64,000 bases of DNA from Clostridia bacterium (GCA_017502085.1 JAFVVQ010000050.1:97973-161972), one strand, 5' to 3'; numbered from the stretch's first letter, positions 40,305-50,107 are shown. The notes: generated from the letters alone by a model not told the origin. Translations and numbers: made by a program.

Positions 40305-40463
40305 TCAATCCGTGTTTGATGCAATAGATATGCAGATATCCTCTGCCACGGAGTTGTAAGCGGGTTTCTGCATTGCCTTCGGGATAGAATTTGACAAACC
40401 CTCGTTCAAAAAATCGGGGGTTATCTTTTTCATATTTTGAGCAACTGCCGTAAGCAGACATTA
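40305..40463 (-). pseudogene. Probable 3' remnant of a DDE transposase
   Basis: A minus-strand frame with no start reads CLLTAVAQNMKKITPDFLNE, continues GLSNSIPKAMQKPAYNSV and stops at TGA 40307-40305. The LLTAVAQNMKKI stretch resembles the C-terminal end of IS1182/IS5-type transposases. Terminal repeats were not found. A second minus-strand frame (57 codons, 40288-40461) overlaps it. The rest of the 40280-40591 region shows no gene. Confidence 0.4.
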
Positions 40464-40591
40464 CTGTGCTGATTTTCCTGTTTTAAATCCTTATATATCA
40501 ATGGTTCTGCTATACTGTTCACAAACAGAATACGGTAAAACTATAATTTATCGAAGAACGTTCAAATTAAATTTTTATTAACCAATATTTA

Positions 40592-40620
40592 TTGAATAAT
40601 GTATATTTTTTTGCTATACT
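40592..40620 (+). promoter_or_regulatory. Promoter of the nucleotidyltransferase-GH35-GH123 operon
   Basis: TTGAAT at 40592-40597 and TATACT at 40615-40620 with a 17-base spacer, 33 bases before the first start codon. Confidence 0.75.
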
Positions 40621-40652
40621 TATTGCAAATCCATAATAAAGGAGCTTGAAAT

Positions 40653-41561
40653 ATGAAAGACATCACTTTAATTATTATGGCTGCAGGTATGGGCAGCAGA
40701 TACGGCGGCCTTAAGCAGATTGACCCCATCGGAGCAAACGGCGAAATTATACTTGATTATTCTGTATACGATGCTATAGAGGCTGGTTTTGACAAGGTTA
40801 TCTTTGTTATCAAGCACGAAATTGAAAAAGACATTAAAGAGATTATGCATGGCAAATATGAAGACAGAATCAAAGTCGGATATGCTTATCAGGATATAAA
40901 CAATCTGCCTGACGGTTACAAGGTACCTGAGGGAAGAACAAAGCCTTGGGGTACAGGTCACGCAGTACTCTCTTGCGACAGTATGGTTGACGGACCATTT
41001 GCGGTTATCAATGCCGATGATTATTACGGCAAAGAAACTTTCAGACTTATTTACGATGAACTGAAAAACAACAAGAGTGAAAATGAATTCTGTATGGTAG
41101 GATTCAAGATTGAAAACACCTTGACAGAAAACGGTCATGTTGCAAGAGGAGTCTGTCAGACTGACGCCGAGGGTTATCTTACAGATATTGTTGAAAGAAC
41201 AAAAATTGCACTCAGAGACGGTAAAATTATGTTTACCGAAGATGACGGTGAAAGTTGGACAGAGCTTGAGAGAGGAAGCACCGTATCAATGAACTGCTGG
41301 GGTTTCAGCAGTATGATGATGACGGAGCTGAAAAACCGTTTTGCTGATTTCCTTGATAAAAACGAAGACAATATGCTCAAATGTGAATACTTCCTGCCCT
41401 TTGTTGTTGATGACTTGCTGAAAGAAGGCAAAATCAGTGTAAAGGTTATGGATACCACAGAAAAATGGTACGGTGTTACATATAAAGAAGATAAGCAGGC
41501 TGTAGTTGATGCCATAAGGCAGAAGATAACTGACGGTGTTTATCCTGAAAATTTGTGGTGA
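40653..41561 (+). CDS. Sugar-phosphate nucleotidyltransferase
   Basis: Encodes 302 residues from ATG 40653 with AAAGGAG upstream. The N-terminal LIIMAAGMGSRYGGLKQ is the nucleotide-binding motif of NTP-transferases (GlmU/RfbA fold). VINADDYYG provides metal-binding acidic residues, and GTGHAVL lies in the base-binding loop. It transfers a nucleotidyl group from NTP to a hexose- or hexosamine-1-phosphate. Its place at the head of a galactosidase/hexosaminidase operon suggests that it recycles or activates sugars freed by those enzymes, but the sugar is unknown. Confidence 0.82.
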   Translation: MKDITLIIMAAGMGSRYGGLKQIDPIGANGEIILDYSVYDAIEAGFDKVIFVIKHEIEKDIKEIMHGKYEDRIKVGYAYQDINNLPDGYKVPEGRTKPWGTGHAVLSCDSMVDGPFAVINADDYYGKETFRLIYDELKNNKSENEFCMVGFKIENTLTENGHVARGVCQTDAEGYLTDIVERTKIALRDGKIMFTEDDGESWTELERGSTVSMNCWGFSSMMMTELKNRFADFLDKNEDNMLKCEYFLPFVVDDLLKEGKISVKVMDTTEKWYGVTYKEDKQAVVDAIRQKITDGVYPENLW

Positions 41562-41626
41562 TTGCAGACAATCTTTTATTTGAAGACACCGGGAAAATGG
41601 TAAAAACCTTAACGAAGGAGATAACA

Positions 41627-43393
41627 ATGGCAAATTCATTTGAAATCAAAGGCTCTGAGTTTTACCTTAACGGCAAGCCCTTTAAGATTTATTCGGGAGC
41701 TATGCATTACTTTCGTACCCTCCCCGAATATTGGGAAGACAGATTATTAAAGCTGAAACTTGCAGGCTTCAATACTGTTGAAACCTATGTTTGCTGGAAT
41801 CTTCATGAACCCGAAAAGGGTGTCTTTGATTTCAGCGGTATGCTTGATATCGTAAGGTTTATCGAAACAGCTCATAAGCTCGGTCTGTATGCAATAGTAA
41901 GACCCGGTCCGTATATCTGTGCAGAATGGGACTTCGGCGGTTTTCCTGCCTGGCTTTTAAGGGATAAAAATATCGAACTCCGCTGTAACAATGAAGCTTA
42001 CCTCGGTCACGTAAGAGATTACTTTGAAAAACTGTTTTCAATTCTTAAACCTTTGTTTATCACTAACGGCGGAAATATTATTGCTATGCAGATTGAGAAT
42101 GAATACGGCAGTTACTCCAACGATAAAAAGTATCTTTGTGCACTTTCCGATATGTATGATGAGCTTGGTGTGGATATATTGAAGTTCACTTCTGACGGAG
42201 CATGGTGTAATATGCTTTCAGGCGGAACGACAGACGGTATTTTACCTACTCTCAACTTCGGTTCACGTGCTTCAACTGCTTTCGACGCATTAAAACCTTA
42301 CGGTGAAATACCGAAAATGTGTATGGAGTTCTGGTGCGGTTGGTTTGACCACTGGGGTGAAAAACATCACACGAGGAAAGCTGATAATTTGATTCCCGAG
42401 CTCGAAGAATTCCTTAACCAAGGAGCTTCCTTTAATATGTATATGTTCCTTGGCGGAACTAACTTTGGTTTTACTGCAGGTGCAAATCATCAGAAGGGCT
42501 ATGAACCTACTGTTACAAGCTATGATTATTGTGCTCCCTTAACTGAATGGGGGGATTATACCGATACATATCACAAAATAAGAAAACTTCTTTGCGAAAA
42601 ACAGAATATTCCTATGGCTGAGTTGCCTGCACCGCCTGAAATGCAGAATATCGGTACGGTAAAGCTCACAGAGTCTGCAGATTTGTTTGATAATCTTGGC
42701 AATATTGCTCAGAAACACTATTCACCGCTTCCGAGAAGCATGGAATCATACGGTCAAAACTTCGGTCTGATTTATTACGTTACAAAGCTTAAAGGCAATT
42801 ATGATGCAGGATTTCTTTCAATTGATGATGTTCACGATTATGCATACGTTTATTTTGAAAAGAAAAAAATCGCAACAATAAACAGGTGTAAAGAAAAATC
42901 TCTGTTCAACAGGATCAAACTAAAAAAACAGCTTTTCGTTAAGGGTACAAAGTCCGAAAGTGAAATAGGTATCCTTGTTGAGGGAATGGGCAGAGTAAAT
43001 TACGGCAAAAAGCTTTATGATCGTAAGGGTATTTCAAATGTTCATTTTGCAAATCAGGTGTTGACCGATTTTGATGTTTACACAATACCCTTAGATAATC
43101 TCGAAAGTATTAAGTTCAAGAATATTAAAACGGAAAATAAAAACGGACCTGTGTTCCTCAAAGGTAAATTCAAAGCAGGTAATGGTGAGTGCTTTGTTAA
43201 TATGAACGGCTTTACAAAGGGTTATGTTTTTGTCAACGGATTCAATCTCGGCAGATATTGGAATATAGGTCCGCAAAAAGCTTTGTATCTGCCCGGAGCA
43301 ATTCTCAAGGATGAAAACGAGATTATAATTTTTGAAATTGAAAAATACAAAACACCTGAAGTTGTTATCGGAGCAAATCCAATGTTAGGGTAA
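41627..43393 (+). CDS. Glycoside hydrolase family 35 beta-galactosidase
   Basis: Encodes 588 residues from ATG 41627 with GAAGGAG upstream. GH35 landmarks are LNGKPFKIYSGAMHYFR, VRPGPYICAEWDFGGFPAWL, the acid/base Glu159 in MQIENEYGSY and the nucleophile Glu234 in CMEFWCGWFDHWG. The C-terminal half has beta-sandwich domains (GYVFVNGFNLGRYWNIGPQK). There is no signal peptide, so it works inside the cell. GH35 enzymes of gut bacteria often cut beta-1,3- or beta-1,4-galactosides from host glycans. It is followed 26 bases later by a GH123-like gene. Confidence 0.93.
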   Translation: MANSFEIKGSEFYLNGKPFKIYSGAMHYFRTLPEYWEDRLLKLKLAGFNTVETYVCWNLHEPEKGVFDFSGMLDIVRFIETAHKLGLYAIVRPGPYICAEWDFGGFPAWLLRDKNIELRCNNEAYLGHVRDYFEKLFSILKPLFITNGGNIIAMQIENEYGSYSNDKKYLCALSDMYDELGVDILKFTSDGAWCNMLSGGTTDGILPTLNFGSRASTAFDALKPYGEIPKMCMEFWCGWFDHWGEKHHTRKADNLIPELEEFLNQGASFNMYMFLGGTNFGFTAGANHQKGYEPTVTSYDYCAPLTEWGDYTDTYHKIRKLLCEKQNIPMAELPAPPEMQNIGTVKLTESADLFDNLGNIAQKHYSPLPRSMESYGQNFGLIYYVTKLKGNYDAGFLSIDDVHDYAYVYFEKKKIATINRCKEKSLFNRIKLKKQLFVKGTKSESEIGILVEGMGRVNYGKKLYDRKGISNVHFANQVLTDFDVYTIPLDNLESIKFKNIKTENKNGPVFLKGKFKAGNGECFVNMNGFTKGYVFVNGFNLGRYWNIGPQKALYLPGAILKDENEIIIFEIEKYKTPEVVIGANPMLG

Positions 43394-43419
43394 AGAAAAT
43401 ATAGTGTTGAGGTAACCGT

Positions 43420-45042
43420 ATGATCAACATAAAAGACATTAAGATCTTATCTTCTCTTGAAAAAATCTACGACAGCGATAAAATGCCAACAGCCGAATAT
43501 AAAGGTTTTTCTATGCTGAAAAATGAAAAGAAATCTTTTCAGCTTGCAATAGAAACTACAGAGGATTGTGAAATAAATTTAGTATATAAAAGCACGGTTA
43601 AAGACTTGCGCATATATACTGTCCGGAATATCAAATCCGATTTCCCTATGTGGAAAAAAGGTGCCGACGACTATTTCAGATTCAGCGAAAGCGGATATTA
43701 TCCCGATTTGCTTTTGCCCTCTGACGGCAAAGTGAATGCCGAGAAGGGCATAACTGTTTTTTGGTTCGAGGTTGACGCTGCTCAGAACGACGCAGGTAAA
43801 CACAGAATAGACTTCACCGTCGGCAGCAAGAAAGCAAGCATTGAAATTGAAATTATTGATGCAGAGCTTGATTTCAAAGATTTTGTTTACACTTGCTGGT
43901 TTCATACGGATTGCCTGATGACTTATTATAAATTCGATGCTTTCTCTGATGAATACTGGAGAGTAACGGAAAACTTTCTGAAAACTGCAAAAGAGTACGG
44001 AATGAACTGTGTTCTGACTCCGATTTTTACGCCTCCTCTTGACACACAAAAAGGCAAGGAAAGACCCACGGTTCAGCTTATTGATATAACAGTAAAAGAC
44101 GGTGTTTACTCTTTTAACTTTGACAAGCTTACACAGTGGATTGAAATGGCTCATCGCTGTGGTATTGAATATTTTGAACTTGCTCATTTTTACACACAAT
44201 GGGGAGCAAAGCACGCTCCTAAAATTATGGCAACGGTCGACGGTAACTATAAAAGGATTTTTGGTTGGAAGACGCGTGCAAACTCACGCAGGTATAAAGA
44301 CTTCCTTACGGCTCTTTCTGTTGAACTTAAGAAATATTTTGAAGAAAGAAGTCTCAAAAGCAAGGTGCTCATCCATGTAAGTGATGAGCCTAATGCCGCT
44401 ATGCTCCGTACTTATAAAAAAGCTTCCATGCATATTCACAGCCTTTTTGAAGGTTATAAAATTGTAGATGCTCTTTCGGATTACTCTTTCTATAAAAAGA
44501 AAATAGTTTCAAATCCAATACCCGCAAGTGACCATATAGATAAGTTTATCGGAAATGTTGATAATCTCTGGGTATATTATTGCAGTGCCCAAACGAATCA
44601 CAATGTTGCCAACAGATTTTTCTGTAACGAATCAATAAGAACAAGAGTCATCGGTTATCAGATGTTCAAATTTGGCATAAGAGGTTTTTTGCAGTGGGGG
44701 TATAATTTCTATTTTACAAGGCTTTCAAAAGCTCCTGTAAACCCTTACGAGGTTACAGATGCAGGCAAAGCGTTTCCGTCAGGTGACAGTTTTGTAGTGT
44801 ATCCGGCAGAAAACGGCACAGCTTATCATTCGCTCAGGCTTAAAGTTTTCTATGATGCTCTGCAGGACATGGCTGCACTCAATACGCTGGAAAAACTTAC
44901 AGATAAAAGATATTGTCTTTCTGTTATCGAAGAAGAAGGAAAGCATAATATAACATTCAGAGAATATCCTCATAATGACGGATGGCTGCTTACAACAAGA
45001 GAAAATATAAACGCTGCTATCAAAGAAAACATGTGTAAATAA
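43420..45042 (+). CDS. GH123-like / DUF4091 glycosidase
   Basis: Encodes 540 residues. An N-terminal beta-sandwich (residues about 1-160) is followed by a TIM-barrel-like domain. The candidate catalytic Asp-Glu pair lies in VLIHVSDEPNAAM (near residue 320), as in GH123 beta-N-acetylgalactosaminidases, which use substrate-assisted catalysis. LQWGYNFYFTRLSKAPVNPY and GDSFVVYP match the DUF4091 end. It lacks a signal peptide. With the GH35 and the convergent GH129-like enzyme it would dismantle GalNAc-containing oligosaccharides. A terminator closes the operon. Confidence 0.78.
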   Translation: MINIKDIKILSSLEKIYDSDKMPTAEYKGFSMLKNEKKSFQLAIETTEDCEINLVYKSTVKDLRIYTVRNIKSDFPMWKKGADDYFRFSESGYYPDLLLPSDGKVNAEKGITVFWFEVDAAQNDAGKHRIDFTVGSKKASIEIEIIDAELDFKDFVYTCWFHTDCLMTYYKFDAFSDEYWRVTENFLKTAKEYGMNCVLTPIFTPPLDTQKGKERPTVQLIDITVKDGVYSFNFDKLTQWIEMAHRCGIEYFELAHFYTQWGAKHAPKIMATVDGNYKRIFGWKTRANSRRYKDFLTALSVELKKYFEERSLKSKVLIHVSDEPNAAMLRTYKKASMHIHSLFEGYKIVDALSDYSFYKKKIVSNPIPASDHIDKFIGNVDNLWVYYCSAQTNHNVANRFFCNESIRTRVIGYQMFKFGIRGFLQWGYNFYFTRLSKAPVNPYEVTDAGKAFPSGDSFVVYPAENGTAYHSLRLKVFYDALQDMAALNTLEKLTDKRYCLSVIEEEGKHNITFREYPHNDGWLLTTRENINAAIKENMCK

Positions 45043-45053
45043 ACAAGAAAAAG

Positions 45054-45089
45054 CAACCACCGGCTCAACTGTGTATGAGCCGGTGGTTG
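45054..45089. terminator. Bidirectional terminator between convergent glycosidase genes
   Basis: Perfect 14-base stem CAACCACCGGCTCA / TGAGCCGGTGGTTG with an 8-base loop. Confidence 0.9.
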
Positions 45090-45129
45090 TGTAATTTTTG
45101 CTTGCAGTTAAAATAACAAGCGAATAATA

Positions 45130-47046
45130 CTACTGCAAATCGATTTTATATGTATTTTTGTCCAAATCAATAACGACAGATGTGCCGTCTGAATAAGTAG
45201 CTTTTTGTTTACGGTAACTTCCCAGGAACTCGTGCTTTGACATTTCCTTGTTATAGAGCTTTGCCTGCAACTCGCAAAGAGGTCTGATGCGTTCAAACTC
45301 TTTCTTCAAGTCTTCGTCGCTCATCATTTCAATATCAGCTGTACGGTTGTCTGTTCCGATTTTACGAAGAGAATTTCCATATGGGTGAATATACGGCATA
45401 CCTGCATTCAATGCGCCGTATAAGTCACCGTCTTCGCCTTTGGGAATACCCCAGTTGTTAAACCAATTCCACGGAACCATAATACAATCGTGATAAACAA
45501 GATTTCCGAGAGGAACAGGAATTCCGACCGCCTCGCCGTTTTCTTGAGGGCGAAGAGCATGGGGGCCGTGATGTACAAGCGCAAGGTGGTTGAGAAGCTG
45601 CATCCCCGGCTCTTCGGAAGACATGACAAACCCCTTTTTGTTAAGATAATCAAAGCACTCGCCACGGAATTGCATGCTTTCCTCTCTTGTAATTCGGTGG
45701 TCTTTGTGGAAACACTCATCTCCCTGCATAATTGAAAAAACATCAAGATATGCTCCCTGTACATCGACACCGTGTTCTTCGAGCTCGGAATAAGTTCTTT
45801 TTACGGCTTCAAGAGCAAATCCAGAGCAAAGATAGCTGTGTTCACCGCCATCCCAAATTGAGCAATACGGATTTGTGCCATCAATATTTGTCACGGCTTT
45901 TTCTTTGTCAAAAACAGGACTGTCGTAATAATAATCTCTGTATTGGTCATGCAAAGCAAATACATAGCCAAGTTCACGGCAAACTTCAGAAAATTTCTTG
46001 AAGCCGTCCCATCCGCCTGCTTCTTCACAAGGCGGAAGAATATAGGGGTGCTTGTTGTCGTATCCGTCTTTACCCCAGCCGTCAGTATGAATATACAGCT
46101 TATCCAGACCAAGAGTTTTAAGCCTTTTCATTTGTTCCGCACGCTCACGGAATGTGGCGCAAAGAATTTCATTCGAGCCGTTTTTGTCATAGAACTGCGA
46201 TTTCTCATTGATTTTTGAGAATATTTTGTGATGAAGAACGGGAGCACCGATAATCTTTTTTATGTTGGGATTTTTTGCGATTTTTTCATCGATGGTAACA
46301 AGCTGATTTTTCTCAATCAGATAATTGCGGTAATCCTTTGCAACGGTATTGTAATCACCGTTTTCGTGGAAAACAAATCGGATTTTTCTTTCATAGGACA
46401 GTTTGCCGAGTGATGATTGCCAGTAAACTGAATTAACAAATGCCCTGTGTTTTCCGAATGATGAATACATAGAAGCGTCATAAGGAGTGTCAACAATAGC
46501 CGTAAACGTATGTCCATCGCATACCCGGCCCCAGACAGGCATATAACAATCGCCTGTGTTTATCGGGCGTTTTATGTGTGCATATCCGTATATTGTTGTA
46601 AAATTCTTTTTATATCCGTCAGGAAGGATAAAGCCTTGACGCATAGGGTCAACGTGATAAGAGATTTTTCTTTTTAATTTTGAATTAAACGGTGCGGGAA
46701 AATAGACAGCCTGAATGTCATATCCTGCTTCATTTTCTGCTTTCAAAGAGAATTCAACAGTATCTTCACCTGTTATCTCGGCAGTGCAGACAATAGTAAA
46801 AGGCAGCTTTTTGCCGAATGCTATGAAATCAGAATAGCGGGTAACGATTTTTTTCTCCGAAAATTTAGTTTTCTTTTTTAGAGCTGACCAAAAAGGACGG
46901 GATATGGCTATATACTTATCCCCGACTTTTTTGCGGATAGTTATATAAGGCTTTCTGCCATCGCTTATCCATGAAAAGCCGTTGTGTGCAATCTCGTAAT
47001 TTCCGCTGAATTTACTGAAATTTAGTTTAATATTTTTTTCGGCCAT
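45130..47046 (-). CDS. GH129/DUF5696-like glycosidase, candidate alpha-N-acetylgalactosaminidase
   Basis: Encodes 638 residues from ATG 47046 with CGGAGG upstream. An N-terminal beta domain (about 1-270) precedes a TIM barrel with LYIHTDGWGKDGYDNKHPY, FALHDQYRDYYYDSP and GAYLDVFS, where Asp435 is the candidate nucleophile, then SSEEPGMQLLNHLALVHHGP. Length and this motif order fit GH129 (bifidobacterial NagBb type, which removes GalNAc from Ser/Thr) and the related DUF5696 group. There is no signal peptide. The neighbouring GH35 and GH123-like genes agree with mucin-core breakdown. Specificity is inferred. Confidence 0.65.
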   Translation of the reverse strand: MAEKNIKLNFSKFSGNYEIAHNGFSWISDGRKPYITIRKKVGDKYIAISRPFWSALKKKTKFSEKKIVTRYSDFIAFGKKLPFTIVCTAEITGEDTVEFSLKAENEAGYDIQAVYFPAPFNSKLKRKISYHVDPMRQGFILPDGYKKNFTTIYGYAHIKRPINTGDCYMPVWGRVCDGHTFTAIVDTPYDASMYSSFGKHRAFVNSVYWQSSLGKLSYERKIRFVFHENGDYNTVAKDYRNYLIEKNQLVTIDEKIAKNPNIKKIIGAPVLHHKIFSKINEKSQFYDKNGSNEILCATFRERAEQMKRLKTLGLDKLYIHTDGWGKDGYDNKHPYILPPCEEAGGWDGFKKFSEVCRELGYVFALHDQYRDYYYDSPVFDKEKAVTNIDGTNPYCSIWDGGEHSYLCSGFALEAVKRTYSELEEHGVDVQGAYLDVFSIMQGDECFHKDHRITREESMQFRGECFDYLNKKGFVMSSEEPGMQLLNHLALVHHGPHALRPQENGEAVGIPVPLGNLVYHDCIMVPWNWFNNWGIPKGEDGDLYGALNAGMPYIHPYGNSLRKIGTDNRTADIEMMSDEDLKKEFERIRPLCELQAKLYNKEMSKHEFLGSYRKQKATYSDGTSVVIDLDKNTYKIDLQ

Positions 47047-47238
47047 TTCAAACCTCCGAATTTACAATATAATGATGGTTGAACTTATCTGTAACCTTTT
47101 TTGTCAACAACTGTTTTGTTCATAAAATCATCCTCAAAAACAATTCACACATATTCAATTATTATAACTTTTCCGTATTAATCTGTCAACTGACTTGCTA
47201 ATCCGATCCACCTTATATCCCATCTTGAAAACATTTAA

Positions 47239-47355
47239 CAATTGTATAAAAAAATCGGGTATTTTGTTGCTGTTCCCGATTTCAAGAGCGTTGGTGTAAG
47301 AGACGGCAAGCGAGATTTCACGCCCAAACCTGTGGGAACCATCGGATTCGAGTAA
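47239..47355 (+). pseudogene. 3' remnant of a lost plus-strand gene
   Basis: An open frame of 38 codons without a start, in a 455-base gap, reads KIGYFVAVPDFKSVGVRDGK, continues RDFTPKPVGTIGFE and stops at TAA 47355. It reads as the C-terminus of an ordinary enzyme. A hairpin follows at 47410-47447, as expected after a gene end. The family was not recognised. The rest of the gap is AT-rich and empty. Confidence 0.4.
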
Positions 47356-47409
47356 TGATTATATTTAACTGAATATCAAAGCATCAGATTTATCTGCTTG
47401 AAAAAGTAC

Positions 47410-47447
47410 AACGGCGGCATGGAGAGCTGATACTCCTTGCCGCCGTT
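47410..47447. terminator. Hairpin terminator
   Basis: AACGGCGGCA / TGCCGCCGTT with an inner GGAG/CTCC pairing. It could end the lost plus-strand gene and, read on the minus strand, the transporter gene at 47502-49898. Confidence 0.75.
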
Positions 47448-47501
47448 ATTTTAAAATTGCATATTCAATTCATTGTTGGTTTTATGCTTTTATTTTACAG
47501 A

Positions 47502-49898
47502 TTATTTAGCTTTAAGTCTCTTTTCATAAGCCTTCTTTTCTGCTTCTGCAAGTTCTGCTTCTATACGGGCATCTTCCATAGCTTTTTCGTGTCTTGCTTT
47601 TGCATCTTCATAAAGACCTTCGATTTCTTCAAGCTTTGCGTAATTTTCTGCCTGAATCAAAAGTTTTTGAGCCTTAATTACAGGACGGGCAGCACGTGAA
47701 TAAAGTGAATTCTCGGTTGTTGCATCTTTTATTTCTTTTTCAACAACCTTGTGTTCATTTTTCAGGCTCTTGATTTCTGCTTTGAAACGTGCAATTGCCT
47801 CTTGATCTTTTTCGTCTTTAGCCTTGTAAAGATTGTTATATGCCTCTTCAATTTTTGCGGTGATTTCGTCTTCACGTTCAAAGAGTTTTTCAAATACTCT
47901 TGCATCAAACTCTGTAATGCTGTTGCCAAAGTGTTTCTTTGCAACTTTTTGTGCATCAACAAAATCCTTAGCAACGGAAATTGCATTTTTTCTGAATTCT
48001 TTTTCTTCTGTTGTGCTCTTTGGCAAAGCCCTTGCATTTACAAGGTCATTACGGTTATAGTTATAAATTGCCTCATAACCTGAAGAAGCGGTTGTTCTTG
48101 CTTGTTCAAGTTGAATTCTGCCAAAGGCTGTATTGAAACGGGACATTTCTTCAAGAACTATTTTTGAAATTTCAAGATCAACATTGAATTGTTTTGCCGC
48201 TTTGTATTCTTTTTTTGCCGCTTTCTTTTCTGCTTTATCTTTTGCCTGTTTTATTGCAAGCTTGTATTCTGAAAGATTTTTTGGCTGTGCATTTTCAAGG
48301 TCTTTTGCCTTTTTAATTATGTCCATTGTTTCTACAAGGTCGCCGTCCTGAAGGACACCGTTACCGTAGTCTTCAAACAATGCACGGATTTTAAGAACCT
48401 TGATAATTCCTTGCTGTTTAACCTCTGTAAGATCATAGAAGAAATAAGGAACAACATTCATAAATGCACCGATAACAGATGCTGCAATTAAAACGCCGAA
48501 AATGGCTATGAATGTTTCTTTATGGTAAAGAACATTGTAAACATTGGTCGGGTCATCAAGAGGTCCTTCCTGTGCGATAATTAAAGGTAATAATTCCTGA
48601 AGTTTTGTTTCGTTAAATCCGACTTTTTCGTAAATAGCGGGAAGAACGGAACTTGTTGCCATTGTAACAATACTGCCGATAAGACCGACAGCAGCAAACA
48701 TACCGTCAATTCTTTCGCCTGAAACATACTGCTGGTAGTCACGGATATCACCGTTAATGCTTGGTGTAAGGATATGTCCGAAAGCACCGACAAGTGCATT
48801 CATCCAAAGGCAGATAAGAACAAGCCAAATCATAATGCTCATATCGGAATATTTAACAATAGGATAAATAGCACCGATAAAGATGATATTCAATGTATTT
48901 ATCAGAAGGAGAGTTTTTCCTTTGCCGATTTTCTTAATTGCAATCGGAGCCAAAAGCATACCCCAAAGAGATGCATTACCGTAAACGGTAGTAATAAGAG
49001 CATATTGACCTGCAGTACAAGCGTGTTGGTATGAGTAAAGCCAGTTGAGAATGTTGAAACAAGCACCCTCAAGGAAGCCTAACCAACCTGCAAGCGATGT
49101 AATCCAAAAATACTTGTTCTTTGTAACCTCACGCAGAGCATCCATAAACTTGATCTGCACAACATGGGTTTTTGCCTGAATTATTTTTTCGTTAGTATTT
49201 GCATAAACGATAATGCTGAGGAAAAGACCCAGAATAAGAATGGGCACCCAGATGTATCTGTAAATTCTGATATCGTTAAGGTTATCGGTACCTATAAAGT
49301 TCTTTGCAAAAAGCGGAATGATGATACCTGTAACTGACGGTCCAAAGGATTCAACAACCGCTTTGACAGATGAAACATTTGCTCTTTCCTGAGTGTTGGG
49401 AGAAAGAACGACTACATAATTGTAGTATGCTTCATAAAGAAAATTATAGAAGAATTGGAAACCGATGTTGAAGAGAAGAACAACAACGCACTTTGTAACC
49501 TGACTCTCCATTTTTTCATAAGGCATCCAGAAATAACCGATTGATAATAATACGGTAGGAATGCCCATTGAAATCAGATACGGTCTGTATTTACCCTTTT
49601 TATTTCTTGTGTTATCGACTATATATGCTCTTACCATTGTAAGAGGGAAGCTGATAACAACCGCAATAAGATATATGTAATATAGTTTCATCGGTTCAAT
49701 ACCGATGGTATTGCCCACAAAAACGTTGGTGGCAGATAAAAGCACCGATGAAACACACTGGGTAATGAATCGGATACCCATACCGCCGCCGGCAAGAGAT
49801 GCAATCTCTTTAACGCTCATATAATTGCCTAACGGTGGCGTTTTCCAGTAAGTTTTTACATAAGAAAAACCATCTTTAACTTTATTGACTAAAGTCAT
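47502..49898 (-). CDS. GPH-type sugar symporter with long charged cytosolic tail (A)
   Basis: Encodes 798 residues from ATG 49898 (CGGAGAGTGG upstream). Residues about 1-485 carry twelve hydrophobic helices of the GPH/MFS_2 (glycoside-pentoside-hexuronide:cation) type, with GGMGIRFITQCVSSVLLSAT, FYNFLYEAYYNYVVVLSPN and DIRDYQQYVSGERIDGMFA. A tail of about 310 residues follows, rich in Lys, Glu and Ala and probably coiled-coil, with NARALPKSTTEEKEFRKNAI. Normal GPH proteins have about 450-500 residues. The tail is shared with the divergent gene at 50108. It likely imports oligosaccharides or glycosides for the adjacent hydrolases. Confidence 0.82.
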   Translation of the reverse strand: MTLVNKVKDGFSYVKTYWKTPPLGNYMSVKEIASLAGGGMGIRFITQCVSSVLLSATNVFVGNTIGIEPMKLYYIYLIAVVISFPLTMVRAYIVDNTRNKKGKYRPYLISMGIPTVLLSIGYFWMPYEKMESQVTKCVVVLLFNIGFQFFYNFLYEAYYNYVVVLSPNTQERANVSSVKAVVESFGPSVTGIIIPLFAKNFIGTDNLNDIRIYRYIWVPILILGLFLSIIVYANTNEKIIQAKTHVVQIKFMDALREVTKNKYFWITSLAGWLGFLEGACFNILNWLYSYQHACTAGQYALITTVYGNASLWGMLLAPIAIKKIGKGKTLLLINTLNIIFIGAIYPIVKYSDMSIMIWLVLICLWMNALVGAFGHILTPSINGDIRDYQQYVSGERIDGMFAAVGLIGSIVTMATSSVLPAIYEKVGFNETKLQELLPLIIAQEGPLDDPTNVYNVLYHKETFIAIFGVLIAASVIGAFMNVVPYFFYDLTEVKQQGIIKVLKIRALFEDYGNGVLQDGDLVETMDIIKKAKDLENAQPKNLSEYKLAIKQAKDKAEKKAAKKEYKAAKQFNVDLEISKIVLEEMSRFNTAFGRIQLEQARTTASSGYEAIYNYNRNDLVNARALPKSTTEEKEFRKNAISVAKDFVDAQKVAKKHFGNSITEFDARVFEKLFEREDEITAKIEEAYNNLYKAKDEKDQEAIARFKAEIKSLKNEHKVVEKEIKDATTENSLYSRAARPVIKAQKLLIQAENYAKLEEIEGLYEDAKARHEKAMEDARIEAELAEAEKKAYEKRLKAK

Positions 49899-49928
49899 AT
49901 TTCCACTCTCCGGATTTTATTTTATAAA

Positions 49929-49957
49929 ATTATAGCATTTTAAAAAAGATAAATCAA
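49929..49957 (-). promoter_or_regulatory. Promoter of symporter gene A
   Basis: On the minus strand TTGATT (49957-49952) and TATAAT (49934-49929) with a 17-base spacer. Confidence 0.7.
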
Positions 49958-50043
49958 TATTCTGATAACTATTCTTCTTTTTTAAGTGCAGACTGACAAA
50001 TGTGTTATGAATAAATCATTAAAGTTATAACAGCTTTTTGGAC

Positions 50044-50072
50044 TTGTAACCCAAAAAGAGTTATGATATACT
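50044..50072 (+). promoter_or_regulatory. Promoter of symporter gene B operon
   Basis: TTGTAA at 50044-50049 and TATACT at 50067-50072 with a 17-base spacer; divergent from the promoter of symporter A, 87 bases away. Confidence 0.7.
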
Positions 50073-50107
50073 TAACTTATAATATTTTATACGGAGGTTT
50101 TCGTTAT

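Noticed and set aside
40288-40461. A separate 57-residue minus-strand gene (MSAYGSCSKYEK...)
   Set aside because: It overlaps the more plausible transposase-like remnant frame and has no good ribosome-binding site.
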